From positions 372,001 through 436,000 of the forward strand of contig NZ_JBDJAW010000002.1 in assembly GCF_039649665.1 (NCBI RefSeq): a stretch of DNA of 64,000 nucleotides, given 5' to 3'. The notes under the pieces are model-generated. The model did no database searches. It was not told the origin of the DNA and worked only from the letters and a program-made list of their open reading frames with translations. This stretch comes from Microbispora sp. ZYX-F-249 (lineage in GTDB: Bacteria > Actinomycetota > Actinomycetes > Streptosporangiales > Streptosporangiaceae). Both the position numbers and the translations under genes were made by a program. Position 1 is the stretch's first letter. Each line of letters begins with the position of its first letter. Shown here in pieces: positions 36,397 to 44,849 of the stretch.

Positions 36397-37796
36397 CCGC
36401 CGCGCACCCGCCCGTCGACGACCTGCTGCGCCCGCTGGCGCCGCAGGTCGCCGGCGTGCTCACCCGGAGGTTCGGCGACTTCGACGCGGCCGAGGACGCG
36501 GTCCAGGAGGCGATGCTCGACGCCCTCGCCCAGTGGCCCGCCGAGGGCGTGCCGGACAACCCGAAGGGCTGGCTCGTCCAGGTCGCGTACCGGCGAATGA
36601 TCGAGCAGGTGCGGGGCGAGCAGGCGCGCCGCCGCCGCGAGGAACTCGTGGTCGCGCGGTCGCCCGCCGACCACTGGATCTCCCCGGCCGCCGACCGGGC
36701 GCTCGGGACGGACGGGGACGACACGCTCGTCATGCTGTTCCTGAGCTGCCACCCCGCGCTGACGCCCGCGTCCGCCATCGCCCTGACCCTGCGCGCCGTC
36801 GGCGGGCTGACCACGGCCGAGATCGGCAGGGCCTTCATGGTGCCCGAGGCGACGATGGCGCAGCGGATCAGCCGGGCCAAGCAGCGCATCAGGGCCTCGC
36901 GCGTGCCGTTCCGCATGCCGGACCCGGGCGAACGCGCCGAGCGGCTCGCCGCCGTGCTGCACGTGCTCTATCTGATCTTCAACGAGGGGTACGCCGCCAG
37001 CGGCGCCACCGTCTACTACGAGGTGCGCGGCGCCGGCCCCGTGCTCCTCATCTCGCAGAGCGGTGAAGGGGACGCGGACCGGACCGCCGACCTGGTCCGC
37101 CATCTCGCCGCCGATCACACCGTCGTCACCTACGACCGCCGCGGCCTGTCCCGCAGCGTCATCGACGACCCCGGCCGGGGCGCGACCATGGCCGACCACG
37201 TCGACGACGTCCATCGCCTCCTCGCCGCCGTGACCGACCGGCCGGCGCACATGCTCGGATGCAGCTTCGGCGCCGCCATCGGGCTGCACCTGGCCGTCGC
37301 ACATCCGGGACGGCTCGGCACCCTGATCGCGCACGAGCCGGTCGCCCCCTCGCTCCTGCCCGCCGCCGAACGGCTCCGGCACGTACGCGAACTGGAGGAA
37401 CTGCAGGACCTCTACCGTGCGCGCGGCCTCGCCGACGCGTTCGTCAGGATCGCCGAAACGCTGGGCATCGACCCCGTCGCCCAGGACACCGAGCCCGGCC
37501 TGACCCCACGGCCCCTCGACGACCGGCGGCGGGCCGGCTTCGACTTCTTCATCCGCAACGACTTCACCGCGATCGCCCGCGACACGCTGGACGTCGCCGC
37601 GCTCGGGGACACGGCCGTCCGCGTCGTCCCGGCCTTCGGCCGCACCACGCCCCGGCACGTCTTCGACTACCGGTGCGCACAGGAGCTCGCGGCGCTTCTC
37701 GGCGTCGAGGCGAGGCAGTTCCCCGGCGGGCACAACGGCAACACGACCCACCCCCGCGCGTACGCCACCCGGATCCGCGAACTTCTGGCGACCTGA
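36393..37796 (+). CDS. ECF42-like sigma factor fused to an alpha/beta hydrolase
   Basis: 467 residues. Residues 1-200 are a normal ECF42 N-terminus: region 2 with DAAEDAVQEAMLDALAQW and PKGWLVQVAYRRMIEQ, region 4 with LTLRAVGGLTTAEIGRAFM and TMAQRISRAKQRIRAS, and VLHVLYLIFNEGYAAS. Exactly where the TPR extension normally starts (near residue 204) the sequence changes to TVYYEVRGAGPVLLISQSG, the start of an alpha/beta hydrolase; GCSFGAAIG holds the nucleophile Ser291, and His447 lies in PGGHNGN. The usual ECF42 TPR domain is gone. Either a recent in-frame deletion joined two genes, or this is a stable fusion in which a hydrolase domain replaces the regulatory extension. The start GTG overlaps the YCII stop. 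Confidence 0.88.
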   Translation: MTAAHPPVDDLLRPLAPQVAGVLTRRFGDFDAAEDAVQEAMLDALAQWPAEGVPDNPKGWLVQVAYRRMIEQVRGEQARRRREELVVARSPADHWISPAADRALGTDGDDTLVMLFLSCHPALTPASAIALTLRAVGGLTTAEIGRAFMVPEATMAQRISRAKQRIRASRVPFRMPDPGERAERLAAVLHVLYLIFNEGYAASGATVYYEVRGAGPVLLISQSGEGDADRTADLVRHLAADHTVVTYDRRGLSRSVIDDPGRGATMADHVDDVHRLLAAVTDRPAHMLGCSFGAAIGLHLAVAHPGRLGTLIAHEPVAPSLLPAAERLRHVRELEELQDLYRARGLADAFVRIAETLGIDPVAQDTEPGLTPRPLDDRRRAGFDFFIRNDFTAIARDTLDVAALGDTAVRVVPAFGRTTPRHVFDYRCAQELAALLGVEARQFPGGHNGNTTHPRAYATRIRELLAT

Positions 37797-37975
37797 ACCC
37801 GCGACCGGCCCGCCCATGGGCGGCGGCGCTCTTGACGTGGGATGACGCCGCGCTCTAGGTTGCTGCCGCAGTCTGACAGTTTTCGTCCGGAAATCGAAAA
37901 TTTTCTGGGCGGCCGATATCCCGCGCGGACCGGGCACCGCACGGCTCGTCCGCGATCCCACCATTCGGAGTCCGT

Positions 37976-39013
37976 GTGAAGGTCCTCTACATCGGCGGCA
38001 CCGGGACGATCAGCTCGGCCTGCGTGGCCGAGTCGGCGCGCCGGGGTCTCGACGTCCACGTGCTCAACCGGGGCCACACCGCCCGGCGCCGTCCGCTGCC
38101 CGACGGGGTCACGACGCTCACCGCCGACGTACGGGACCGCGACGCGCTCCGCCGGGCCCTGGCCGGGAGCGCGTACGACTGCGTCGTCGACTTCCTCGGC
38201 TACACGGCCGAGGACGCGGCGGCCAGGGTGGACCTGCTCGACGGCCGCACCGGCCAGTACGTCTACATCAGCAGCGCCTCCGTCTACCACAAGCCGGTGC
38301 GGCGGGCGCCGTTCACGGAGTCGACCACCCGGCGCAACCCCTACCTCGCGTACGCCAGGGACAAGATCGCGGCCGAGGACGTGCTGCGCCGCGCCTACGA
38401 GGAGCGTGACTTCCCCGTCACGATCGTGCGCCCCTCGCACACCTACGACGACGCGCATCCGCCGCTTCCGGGCGAGTGGACGGCGTGGGACCGGGTCGCG
38501 CGGGGTGAGGAGATCGTGGTGCCCGGCGACGGCACCAGCCTGTGGACGCTGACGCACGCGGACGACTTCGCGATCGGCCTGGTGGGCCTCGTCGGCGCCT
38601 GGCAGGCGGTCGGCGAGGACTTCCACATCACCTCGGGCGAGGCGCTCACCTGGAACGAGATCTACGAGGTCGTCGGGCGCACGGCCGGGACGCGGGCCCG
38701 GCTCCTCCACCTGCCCGCGGAGTTCCTGCCGATCGTCGCGCCGGACTGGTTCTGGTCCGACCTGATCGTCGGCGACCTCCAGCACACCGCGGTGTTCGAC
38801 ACCACGAAGATCAGGCGGTTCGTCCCGTCGTTCCGGCCGGTCGTCACGTGGGCGGAAGGGGCCAGGCGGCTGCACGCCCGGCGGTCCGCCCATCCGGAGG
38901 AGACCCTGCCCGACGCCGCGACCGACGCGGTGCTGGCCCGGCTGGCCGAAGGACATCGCCTCGCCGCGGCCGCCGTGGCACGGCTGGCACCGGACACCGC
39001 CGACGGTTCGTGA
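37976..39013 (+). CDS. NAD-dependent epimerase/dehydratase (extended SDR)
   Basis: 345 residues. VLYIGGTGTISSACVAES is the Rossmann GxxGxxS loop of an extended SDR; YVYISSASVYHKP and YARDKIAAEDVL hold the Ser/Tyr-x3-Lys-type catalytic region (Tyr and Lys present in YARDK). RPSHTYDD and DFHITSGEALTWNEIYEVVG match the C-terminal substrate domain seen in isoflavone reductase-like and UDP-sugar epimerase relatives. GTG 37976. The next gene, an aldo/keto reductase, starts 17 bp later, so the two are probably one sugar- or aldehyde-modifying operon. The 179 bp upstream include an AT-rich patch (about 37880-37905). Confidence 0.88.
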   Translation: MKVLYIGGTGTISSACVAESARRGLDVHVLNRGHTARRRPLPDGVTTLTADVRDRDALRRALAGSAYDCVVDFLGYTAEDAAARVDLLDGRTGQYVYISSASVYHKPVRRAPFTESTTRRNPYLAYARDKIAAEDVLRRAYEERDFPVTIVRPSHTYDDAHPPLPGEWTAWDRVARGEEIVVPGDGTSLWTLTHADDFAIGLVGLVGAWQAVGEDFHITSGEALTWNEIYEVVGRTAGTRARLLHLPAEFLPIVAPDWFWSDLIVGDLQHTAVFDTTKIRRFVPSFRPVVTWAEGARRLHARRSAHPEETLPDAATDAVLARLAEGHRLAAAAVARLAPDTADGS

Positions 39014-39030
39014 CGGAAGGACGCATCCCG

Positions 39031-40014
39031 ATGCCCCACGACGCCCGTGACGACCTGACGGTCCCGGACCCGGCGATGCGCCGGCCGTTCGGGCGCACCG
39101 GCCTGGCGGTGACGCCGATATGCGTCGGCACCAGTCCCCTGGCGAGCATGCCGGGACTGTACGGGTACGAGGTCGGCGAGGAACGCGCGCGGGCCACCGT
39201 GGAGGCCGTGTTCGACGGGCCCTTCAACTTCCTCGACACCTCCAACAACTACGGCGGCGGCAGCGCCGAACGGCGCATCGGCGCCGTGGTCCGCCACCGC
39301 GGCGGCGTCCCCGCCGGGTTCGTCCTCGCCACCAAGGTCGACGCGGACCCGGAAACCGGCGACTTCTCCGGCGAGCGCGTGCGCCGCTCGGCCGAGGAGA
39401 GCCTGGAACGGCTCGGCGTCGGCCACGTGCCGCTGCTGTACCTGCACGATCCCGAGTTCCACATCACGTTCGAGGAGGCCATGGCCCCCGGCGGGGCGGT
39501 GGAGGCGCTGGTCGCGCTGCGGGACGCCGGCGTCGCCGGCCACATCGGCATCGCGGGCGGCCCGGTCGGCCTGTTGCGCAGATACGTCGCGACCGGCGCG
39601 TTCGACGCCGTGATCAGCCACAATCGCTGGACTCTGGTGAACCGCGAGGCCGGCCCGCTGCTCGACGAGGCCCGCGAGCGCGGCGTCGCCTTCGTCAACG
39701 GCGCGCCGTACGGCGGCGGGATGCTGGTCAAGGGACCCGACGCCCAGCCCCGCTACGCCTACCGGGACACCGGCGAGCCGGTCCGGGACGCGGTCCGCGC
39801 CATGCGCGGGGTGTGCGACGCCCACGGTGTGCCCCTCGCCGCCGCCGCGCTGCAGTTCTCGCTGCGCGACCCCAGGATCGCCTCCACCATCGTCGGCGTC
39901 TCGGAACCCGGGCGGCTCGAGGAGACGCTGCGCCTCGCCGCCACCCCGATCCCGCCGGGTCTGTGGGACGAACTCGACCGGCACCTGCCCTCTCCCGCCG
40001 CCTGGCTGGACTGA
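39031..40014 (+). CDS. Aldo/keto reductase, aldose dehydrogenase-like
   Basis: 327 residues forming an NAD(P)-dependent TIM barrel. Catalytic tetrad candidates are Asp in FLDTSNNYG, Tyr in the same segment, Lys in VLATKVDADP and His in LLYLHDPEFH. PLLDEARERGVAFVNGAPYGGGML and the cofactor segment near the C-terminus (IASTIVGVSEPGRLEETL) match D-threo-aldose/L-fucose dehydrogenase-like reductases. ATG 39031 with GACGGAAGGACGC. Likely co-transcribed with the epimerase; together they suggest oxidation of an uncommon sugar, without saying which. Confidence 0.92.
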   Translation: MPHDARDDLTVPDPAMRRPFGRTGLAVTPICVGTSPLASMPGLYGYEVGEERARATVEAVFDGPFNFLDTSNNYGGGSAERRIGAVVRHRGGVPAGFVLATKVDADPETGDFSGERVRRSAEESLERLGVGHVPLLYLHDPEFHITFEEAMAPGGAVEALVALRDAGVAGHIGIAGGPVGLLRRYVATGAFDAVISHNRWTLVNREAGPLLDEARERGVAFVNGAPYGGGMLVKGPDAQPRYAYRDTGEPVRDAVRAMRGVCDAHGVPLAAAALQFSLRDPRIASTIVGVSEPGRLEETLRLAATPIPPGLWDELDRHLPSPAAWLD

Positions 40015-40098
40015 TCGCCTCCCGGTTGTCGGTCAGGGTTCCGCCAGGAGCCGGCCTGCCGTCATCGCTCCGTCGTCCGGGTCCGCGAAGACTGGGCC

Positions 40099-41073
40099 AT
40101 GCGCAAAACCCTCCTCGCGGCGGCCGCTCTCGCCGCGTCGCTCGCCGCCGTAGTCGCACCGCCCGCACTGGCCGCCCCCGCACCGGCGGGCTCCGGCAAG
40201 GGGCCGGCGGTGACCTTCGCCCTCATCGGCGACACGCCGTACGGCGACGACCAGCGGGCCCGGTTCCCCGCCCTGGTCGACGTGATCGACTCCGACCCCG
40301 GCGTACGGTTCGTGCTGCACGCGGGCGACGTGAAGAACGGCTCGACCACCTGCGACGACGCCCGCTTCGCCGACCTCGCCGCGTTGTTCGGCACCTTCGC
40401 CGATCCCTTCGTGCTGACGCCGGGCGACAACGAGTGGACCGACTGCCACCGCGCCGCCGCGGGAGGCTACCTGCCCACCGAGCGCCTCGACGCGGTCCGC
40501 CGCGTGTTCTACCCGGTGCCCGGCCGCACGCTCGGCCGTCACCCGATGCCGGTGCTGTCGCAGGCCGCGGACCGGCGCCACCGTGACTACCGGGAGAACG
40601 TGCTGTTCACCAAGGGGCGCGTCGTGTTCTCCACCGTCCACGTCGTGGGCAGCGACAACGACCTGCAGCCCTGGTCCGAGCTCCCCGGCGGGGACCGTCC
40701 CGGCCTGCGGACGGCGGAGTTCGAGGCACGCAGGGACGCGGCGCTGGACTGGATCGACGCGACGTTCGAGCGGGCCCGCCGCACCCACGCGCCCGGCGTC
40801 CTGCTCATGATGCAGGCCGAGCCCGTGCAGACCCCCGGCTTCGCCGACATCCGCGCCCGCGTCGTCGCCCAGGCCCGCGCGTACGGCAGGCCGGTGCTGC
40901 TCGTGCACGGCGACGAGCACGTCTACGAGGTCGAGCCCGGGTATGCCGGGGTGTCGAACCTGACCAGGCTGGAGACCTTCGGCTCCACCGCGAGCCAGTG
41001 GCTGCGGGTCACGGCCGACCCCAGGACGCCGGCCGTCTTCTCCTGGCAGCCCCAGACGGTGCCCGGGGCCTGA
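40099..41073 (+). CDS. Secreted metallophosphoesterase
   Basis: 324 residues. A Sec signal peptide (MRKTLLAAAALAASLAAVV..., cleavage likely after PALA-AP near residue 26) precedes a calcineurin-like phosphoesterase: IGDTPYGDD (metal Asp), HAGDVKNG, TPGDNEWTDC (GDNE catalytic box), HVVGSDND and HGDEHVYEV (metal His). Conserved TDCHRAAAGG resembles phosphoesterases acting on extracellular organophosphates. No membrane anchor is seen at the C-terminus. ATG 40099 without a strong ribosome-binding site. Phosphate regulation (PHO box) was looked for only by eye and is not evident. Confidence 0.9.
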   Translation: MRKTLLAAAALAASLAAVVAPPALAAPAPAGSGKGPAVTFALIGDTPYGDDQRARFPALVDVIDSDPGVRFVLHAGDVKNGSTTCDDARFADLAALFGTFADPFVLTPGDNEWTDCHRAAAGGYLPTERLDAVRRVFYPVPGRTLGRHPMPVLSQAADRRHRDYRENVLFTKGRVVFSTVHVVGSDNDLQPWSELPGGDRPGLRTAEFEARRDAALDWIDATFERARRTHAPGVLLMMQAEPVQTPGFADIRARVVAQARAYGRPVLLVHGDEHVYEVEPGYAGVSNLTRLETFGSTASQWLRVTADPRTPAVFSWQPQTVPGA

Positions 41074-41121
41074 CCTCCGCCCGCCGATGACACTCACCGC
41101 ACGCCGGCGCCACGTCGCGCT

Positions 41122-41169
41122 CTCCCCGGCCGGTCCGGAGGAGACCGGGCGTGGACGCGTCCCGGGGAG
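41122..41169. terminator. Possible long-loop hairpin between convergent genes
   Basis: CTCCCCGG and CCGGGGAG are perfect 8-bp arms separated by 32 bases, in the 102-bp gap between the phosphoesterase and the response-regulator stop. Inner pairing would shorten the loop. Support is weaker than for the other hairpins. Confidence 0.35.
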
Positions 41170-41175
41170 CGGCGC

Positions 41176-41823
41176 TCACAGGAGACCGGCGTCACGCACC
41201 TTCATCGCCACCTGGACCCGGTTGTCCGCGCCGAGCTTGGCGAAGATCCTGGTGATGTTCGCCTTCACGGTGGCGACGCTCATGTAGAGACGCTCGGCGA
41301 TCTCGGCGTTCGACCTGCCGTTCGCCACCTCGACCGCGACTTCCAGCTCCCGCTCGGTGAGCCGGGCCAGTTCCTCCTTCGCCACCGGGAGGGCCGGCCC
41401 GGACCCGCCGGTCGCCGCGGCGATCACCTGCCGGGCGACGCTCGGCGACAGCACGGGCTCGCCCTTCGCCACGGCGCGGACCGCCTCGATCATCCGGGGT
41501 GGCGGGGTGTCCTTCAGCAGGAAGCCGTCGGCGCCGAGCCGCAGGGCCCGAAGCACCATGTCGTCGGCGTCGAACGTGGTGAGCACGAGGATCCGCGGCG
41601 GGCCCGGCTGCGCCCGCAACAGCTCGGTGGTGACCAGCCCGTCCTGGTTGGGCATCCGGATGTCCAGCAGCACCACGTCCGGGCGCAGCTCGCGGACGAC
41701 CTCCATGGCGCGCAGCCCGTCCTCGGCCTCGCCGGCGAGGTCGAAGTCGGGTTCGCCGCCGAGGATGAGACGCAGCCCCGTCCGCACCATCGCGTCGTCA
41801 TCCACTATCACCAGCCGGGTCAC
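41176..41823 (-). CDS. NarL/LuxR-type response regulator
   Basis: 215 residues from GTG 41823 (a longer ATG form adds ten residues). The receiver domain has the acidic pair in VIVDDDAMVRTG, phospho-Asp in VVLLDIRMPNQDG and the switch Lys in LLKDTPPP. The output domain is LuxR-type: LTERELEVAVEVANGRSN, then IAERLYMSVATVKANITRIFAKL. The start lies inside the 3' end of the histidine kinase gene (26-bp overlap), so kinase and regulator are coupled. The pair sits divergent to an ABC exporter, its likely target, as in drug- or cell-envelope-stress systems of this type. Confidence 0.95.
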   Translation of the reverse strand: MTRLVIVDDDAMVRTGLRLILGGEPDFDLAGEAEDGLRAMEVVRELRPDVVLLDIRMPNQDGLVTTELLRAQPGPPRILVLTTFDADDMVLRALRLGADGFLLKDTPPPRMIEAVRAVAKGEPVLSPSVARQVIAAATGGSGPALPVAKEELARLTERELEVAVEVANGRSNAEIAERLYMSVATVKANITRIFAKLGADNRVQVAMKVRDAGLL

Positions 41824-42955
41824 GCTCCACAGCCTCCCATGGCAATCGGACATCGAGGATGAACCGCCCGTCCTCGATCGTATGGCTGAGGGTTCCGCCG
41901 GCCATCCTCGTCCGCTCCGCCAGGCCCACCAGGCCCAGCCTTCCCCCCGGACCGGGGGCCGAGCCGGGGCGCGCGGGGTTCGTCACCCGGATCCGCAGGT
42001 CCTCCCCCGGCCGTCCGCCGAGCTCGGCGGTGACCCGGGCGCCCGGCGCGTGCTTGCGCGCGTTGGTCAGCGCCTCCTGCACGATCCGGTACGCGTGCCG
42101 GCCCGTCTGCGCGGGCAGCGACTCCCGGCCGTCGATGCCGTCGTCCACGTCGACCCGCTGACCGGCCGCGCGGACCTCGGCGAACAACGCGTCCAGATGG
42201 GCCAGATTGGGCTGCGGCGCCTCCACGGCGCCGTCGTCGCGGAGCGTGCGCAGCACCGTGCGCAACTCGTTGAGCGACTGGTGCGCGTTCTCCTGGATGG
42301 CCAGCGCGGCCTCGCGCGTCTGCTCGGGGCCGAGGTCCGTCCGGTAGGCCAGGCCGCCGGCCAGCATCGCCAGCAGGGAGATCCGGTGCGCGAGCACGTC
42401 GTGCATCTCCTGGGCGATCTTCACCCGTTCCGCCAGCCGCGCCTGGTCGATCCGCTGCCGCTGCTCACGCTCGGCGGCCCGCGCCCGCTCGCGCAGGGAC
42501 TGCTCCAGGTCGCGGCGTCCCCGCAGGTAGAGGCCGAACACGGTCAGCCCGCCGAGAGCCATCACCTCCATCACCCAGGCGATGATCACCGTCTGGGTGA
42601 CGCCGTCCAGCGCCCCCCTGACGAGCAGGCACGCCGCGGACAGGGCCGCGACCGGAACGATCCGGCTCCATCGACGGTGGGTCACCAGGGAGACGTACGC
42701 GACCCAGGCGGGACCGATCGCCGAGGCCGAATACGCGGTCAGCAGGGCGGTCGCCAGGGCGATCCGCCACGGCCATCGTCGCCGCCACCGCATCAGGACG
42801 AGCCCGATGAGGGCCAGCCCCGTGTCGATCAGCGTCCGCATGAGCGGCTGGCCGTCGCTCAGGATGAGCCAGGCCACTATCGGCACGGCGCACAGGTAGC
42901 GCAGCGCGACGCCGCGCCTGTCCAGGGGCGGCTGGTTACCCGGTCGGCCGTCCAC
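41798..42955 (-). CDS. Histidine kinase of the HisKA_3 (NarL partner) class
   Basis: 385 residues. Five or six membrane helices occupy residues 15-130 (LRYLCAVPIVAWLI, DTGLALIGLVLM, ALATALLTAYSASAIGPAW, AWVMEVMALGGLTVFGL). A dimerisation helix has the phospho-His in MHDVLAHRISLLAML (HDxxxH), and the ATPase domain has VQEALTNARKHAPGA (N box) and GGRLGLVGLAERTRMAGGTL (G box). There is no large extracellular loop, so an intramembrane signal is likely. Start GTG 42955 by family length; a longer ATG form exists. Divergent to the ABC genes. Confidence 0.93.
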   Translation of the reverse strand: MDGRPGNQPPLDRRGVALRYLCAVPIVAWLILSDGQPLMRTLIDTGLALIGLVLMRWRRRWPWRIALATALLTAYSASAIGPAWVAYVSLVTHRRWSRIVPVAALSAACLLVRGALDGVTQTVIIAWVMEVMALGGLTVFGLYLRGRRDLEQSLRERARAAEREQRQRIDQARLAERVKIAQEMHDVLAHRISLLAMLAGGLAYRTDLGPEQTREAALAIQENAHQSLNELRTVLRTLRDDGAVEAPQPNLAHLDALFAEVRAAGQRVDVDDGIDGRESLPAQTGRHAYRIVQEALTNARKHAPGARVTAELGGRPGEDLRIRVTNPARPGSAPGPGGRLGLVGLAERTRMAGGTLSHTIEDGRFILDVRLPWEAVERDPAGDSG

Positions 42956-42984
42956 AGCTCCACAGCTTAGGGACCACCGTGCAC

Positions 42985-43008
42985 AGGTCTTAGCGACCTG
43001 GGTCGACC
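42985..43008. promoter_or_regulatory. Dyad between the two-component and ABC operons
   Basis: AGGTC-5 bp-GACCT at 42985-42999 is followed directly by the palindrome GGTCGACC at 43001-43008, in the 163-bp region between divergent promoters. NarL-type regulators bind as dimers to inverted heptamers; a site shared by kinase/regulator and ABC promoters would match the usual feedback arrangement. Assignment is by position only. Confidence 0.35.
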
Positions 43009-43118
43009 TGTGGACAGCCCTGGGTATCGCCCGTGCGCCCAGGGTGGGGCCCGGCGTCCGAGCGCGGCGGACCCCGGTCCGATGCGGCGGCGCCGGCGCG
43101 GACGGTGGACTGGACCGC

Positions 43119-43877
43119 GTGATCGAGTTCAACCATGTCAGCAAGACCTACGGAAAGGTGAAGGCGCTCGACGACGTGACCTTCACCGTCGGGGCCGGGA
43201 GCGTCACCGGCTTCCTCGGGCCGAACGGCGCCGGCAAGTCGACGGCCCTGCGCATCCTGGTGGGGCTCGCCCGCCCCTCCTCCGGTTCGGCGACCGTGCT
43301 CGGCCGGCCGTACGCCGAGATGGCCTGCCCGGGCCTGCGGGCCGGCACCCTGCTCGACGCCGGGGCCCAGCACCCGGGCCGCACCGGCAGGGAGGTCCTG
43401 ACGCTCGGTGCGATGACCCTCGGACTGCCGAAGTCGCGGGTCGGCGAGGTCCTCGACCTCGTGGGCCTGACCGAGCGGGAGAGCCGGCGGACGATCCGCG
43501 GCTACTCACTCGGGATGCGCCAGCGGCTCGGCATCGCGCACGCCCTGCTCGGCGCGCCCGAGGTGCTCGTCCTGGACGAGCCGGCCAACGGCCTCGACCC
43601 CCAGGGCATCCACTGGATGCGCCGTCTGCTGCGCGACCTCGCCGACGCCGGATGCGCCGTGCTGCTCAGCTCGCACCTGTTGCACGAGGTGGAGCAGGTG
43701 GCGGACCACATCGTGATGATCGGCCGTGGACGCGTGCTCGCGCAGGGCACGGTCGGCGAGCTGAGCCGGGGGCGCGGCCTCGAGGAGACTTTCCTCGAAC
43801 TGACCGCGTACGCCGACCGGAGGAGCACGGGCGCCGACGCGTCTCCCGGCACCGACGCGGGCCGGGGCGCCGCATGA
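43119..43877 (+). CDS. ABC transporter ATP-binding subunit
   Basis: 252 residues. Walker A GPNGAGKSTALRIL, signature YSLGMRQRLGIAHALLG, Walker B VLVLDEPANGLDPQ and the H-loop SSHLLHEVEQVADH are all intact. It resembles DrrA/BcrA-type exporters that pump drugs or peptides. GTG 43119 (VIEFNHVSKTYG) is the natural domain start; longer forms extend into the promoter region. The stop overlaps the permease start (ATGA). Confidence 0.94.
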   Translation: MIEFNHVSKTYGKVKALDDVTFTVGAGSVTGFLGPNGAGKSTALRILVGLARPSSGSATVLGRPYAEMACPGLRAGTLLDAGAQHPGRTGREVLTLGAMTLGLPKSRVGEVLDLVGLTERESRRTIRGYSLGMRQRLGIAHALLGAPEVLVLDEPANGLDPQGIHWMRRLLRDLADAGCAVLLSSHLLHEVEQVADHIVMIGRGRVLAQGTVGELSRGRGLEETFLELTAYADRRSTGADASPGTDAGRGAA

Positions 43878-44701
43878 CCCGCGCGACGCACCATCCGGAC
43901 GACATCACGGAGGCCGGGCCGAGCCCCGTCACGAAGGACGACGCCATGACTGCCGACACCTTGACCGCCGCCACCACGATTCCGTTCCACAGACTGCTCG
44001 TCGTAGAAGCCCGCAAGCTCGCCGACACCCGCAGCGGCAAGATCATCGCTTTGATCATGGTCGGGCTGGTGGTCGCGTCCGTCGTGGCGCGCGGCGCCGT
44101 CGTCGGTCCGAAGCTGCAGACCCTCGCGGCCACGGCCGCGATGAGCCTCGCCACCCTGCTTCCGGTGCTCGCCATCCTCACGGTGACCGGCGAGTGGGCG
44201 CATCGCACGGCGCTGACCACCTTCGTGCTCGAACCACGCCGCCATCGCGTCCTCGCCGCCAAGTGCCTGCCGCCCCTGCTCACGGCGGTGGCGCTCTCGC
44301 TGTTCGCCATGCTGGTCGCGGTGCCGGTCACGGCCGTCGTGGCCGGGGTCCGGAACACGCCCGCCTCCTGGGACCTCCAGCCCTTCTGGCTGCTCGGCTG
44401 GACCGGGGCGAACGTCCTCGTGACCGCGGCGGGCCTCGCCCTCGGCGCGCTGTTCCTCAACGCACCCGCCGCGATCGTGGTCAACCTGTCGACTCCGATG
44501 CTGTGGAATGTCCTCGGCAATCTCAGCTCGGTCGGCGCGGGGATCGCCGGATGGCTCGACCTCAACACGACCGCCGCTTCCCTGGTGAGCGGCGACATGA
44601 CCTGGATCGAGGTCGCCCGGCTGGCGACGTCGATCGCCTTCTGGATCGTCCTTCCCATGGCCGCCGGCCTGGTCCGCGTGCTCCGCAAGGAGGTGACCTG
44701 A
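43874..44701 (+). CDS. ABC transporter permease
   Basis: 275 residues of the ABC-2 type with six membrane helices beginning near residue 60 (IIALIMVGLVVASVVARGAVV, LLPVLAILTVTGEW, LFAMLVAVPVTAVVAGV, LVTAAGLALGALFLNAPAAIVV, and the last near ATSIAFWIVLPMAAGLV). The first 35 residues are cytoplasmic and variable; a start at the second Met (DDAMTADTL) is possible. It overlaps the ATPase gene by four bases, giving one exporter. The adjacent divergent two-component system probably controls it. Confidence 0.92.
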   Translation: MTRATHHPDDITEAGPSPVTKDDAMTADTLTAATTIPFHRLLVVEARKLADTRSGKIIALIMVGLVVASVVARGAVVGPKLQTLAATAAMSLATLLPVLAILTVTGEWAHRTALTTFVLEPRRHRVLAAKCLPPLLTAVALSLFAMLVAVPVTAVVAGVRNTPASWDLQPFWLLGWTGANVLVTAAGLALGALFLNAPAAIVVNLSTPMLWNVLGNLSSVGAGIAGWLDLNTTAASLVSGDMTWIEVARLATSIAFWIVLPMAAGLVRVLRKEVT

Positions 44702-44741
44702 CCCGGGCACGCCCGCGACGGGGGCCGGGCCGGCGAGGTGG

Positions 44742-44842
44742 GCCGGCCCGCAGGGGCGAGCACAGGTGACGGAGTGCGCCGGCCCGCAGAGCCCACGGGT
44801 GACGAGGCGCGCGCCGGCCCGCAAGGCCGGGTACCGGTGACG
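44742..44842. repeat. Three degenerate 35-bp tandem repeats
   Basis: GCCGGCCCGCA occurs at 44742, 44778 and 44813 (36- and 35-bp spacing), each followed about 10 bp later by GGTGACG. The units fill the 148-bp gap between the permease stop and the convergent glycosylase gene. No coding or hairpin function is evident. Confidence 0.65.
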
Positions 44843-44849
44843 CGTGCCT

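Noticed and set aside
35885..37917. Two similar AT-rich elements in inverted orientation (about 35885-35917 and 37886-37917) around the second YCII/sigma module
   Set aside because: They share a GGAAATC...GAAAA...GGCCG pattern, which first suggested mobile-element ends. The left one is better explained as the xylanase terminator (8-bp perfect stem), and the match is too short and gapped to call a transposon.
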